Of a DNA stretch of 64,000 bases, positions 63,903 to 64,000 are shown one piece after another (positions within the stretch are counted from its first letter, which is position 1; each line of letters begins with the position of its first letter). A program made the translations under genes and the position numbers. A model generated the notes under the pieces. That model made no database searches. It had not been told where the DNA came from and saw nothing but the letters and a program-made list of their open reading frames with translations. Origin of the DNA: Chryseobacterium sp. JM1 (GTDB lineage Bacteria > Bacteroidota > Bacteroidia > Flavobacteriales > Weeksellaceae); NCBI RefSeq assembly GCF_000737715.1, contig NZ_JPRN01000002.1, forward strand, positions 248,001-312,000, written 5' to 3'.

Positions 63903-64000
63903 ATGGCAACAGTTAATCTTTCCGATTACAAGCCACTTCATATAACAAATGCCGAAGATTTTTCTATCGGCATTGTTTTTTCTGAGTGGAATGATTTTGT
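63903..64000 (+). CDS. ribH: 6,7-dimethyl-8-ribityllumazine synthase (partial, 5' end only)
   Basis: Only the first 32 codons are in the window. They read MATVNLSDYKPLHITN, then EDFSIGIVFSEWNDFV, which fits the start of RibH, where IGIV(V)SEWN is the substrate-binding beginning of the lumazine synthase fold. It makes the riboflavin precursor. The ATG is 3 bp after the TPR gene's stop. Confidence 0.85.
   Translation, partial: MATVNLSDYKPLHITNAEDFSIGIVFSEWNDF

Noticed and set aside
1..64000. CRISPR array, tRNA or rRNA genes, IS element, prophage or defence island
   Set aside because: I looked for regular spaced repeats, CCA-ended cloverleaf-like segments, transposase motifs and phage or toxin genes, and found none by eye; a tRNA and repeat scan would settle it.

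Overview
This window looks like a chromosomal segment of a member of the phylum Bacteroidota, class Flavobacteriia, most likely Chryseobacterium or a close relative in the Weeksellaceae. That placement is inference from gene content and sequence style. The DNA is AT-rich and almost no gene has a Shine-Dalgarno sequence. Many genes are preceded by the Bacteroidota -7 promoter element TAnnTTTG. Secreted proteins carry type IX secretion (T9SS) C-terminal sorting domains. There is a class III glutamine synthetase, a gldH gliding/T9SS lipoprotein and a complete alternative complex III. I see no phage, IS element, CRISPR array, rRNA, tRNA or defence island; this is a housekeeping region.

Layout. 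1-6.7 kb: a DoxX-like membrane protein cut by the left edge, a GNAT acetyltransferase, a type III pantothenate kinase (coaX) with altered motifs, an M1-family peptidase and a DinB-like protein flanked by two related palindromic repeats. 6.9-11.1 kb: a 563-residue protein with a nucleoside-phosphorylase-like C-terminal half, divergent from class III glutamine synthetase. 11.3-19.3 kb: an efflux operon (response regulator, histidine kinase, TolC, RND pump, adaptor) whose pump carries an EF-hand-like loop. 19.5-21.3 kb: an NlpC/P60 lipoprotein, a repeat-rich gap and a pentapeptide-repeat protein. 21.4-27.0 kb: the cell-shape operon mreB-mreC-mreD-mrdA-rodA on the minus strand.

27.4-32.7 kb: heme biosynthesis (hemA, hemC, hemD, hemE), interrupted by two cell-wall enzyme genes. 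32.9-40.6 kb, mostly minus strand: nitroreductase, a T9SS cargo protein, sufS, ribosomal protein L25, prs, an SGNH-hydrolase lipoprotein and a FadL-type porin. 40.9-46.8 kb: ricT, gldH, a class A penicillin-binding protein and selO. 46.8-51.2 kb: two T9SS cargo proteins with near-identical sorting domains, a polytopic membrane protein and a SPOR-domain protein. 51.4-59.8 kb: actABCDEF, the alternative complex III that oxidises menaquinol and reduces cytochrome c. 60.0-64.0 kb: an unknown secreted protein, a lipoprotein coupled to apt, a YfgM-like TPR membrane protein and the start of ribH.

No single novel system stands out. The most worthwhile leads are the nucleoside-phosphorylase-like protein at 6933-8624, the CoaX motif substitutions, the EF-hand loop in the RND pump, the cell-wall genes inside the hem cluster, the Cys-rich N-terminus and disordered tail of RicT, near-leaderless starts at hemA and selO, and several families of palindromic intergenic repeats.
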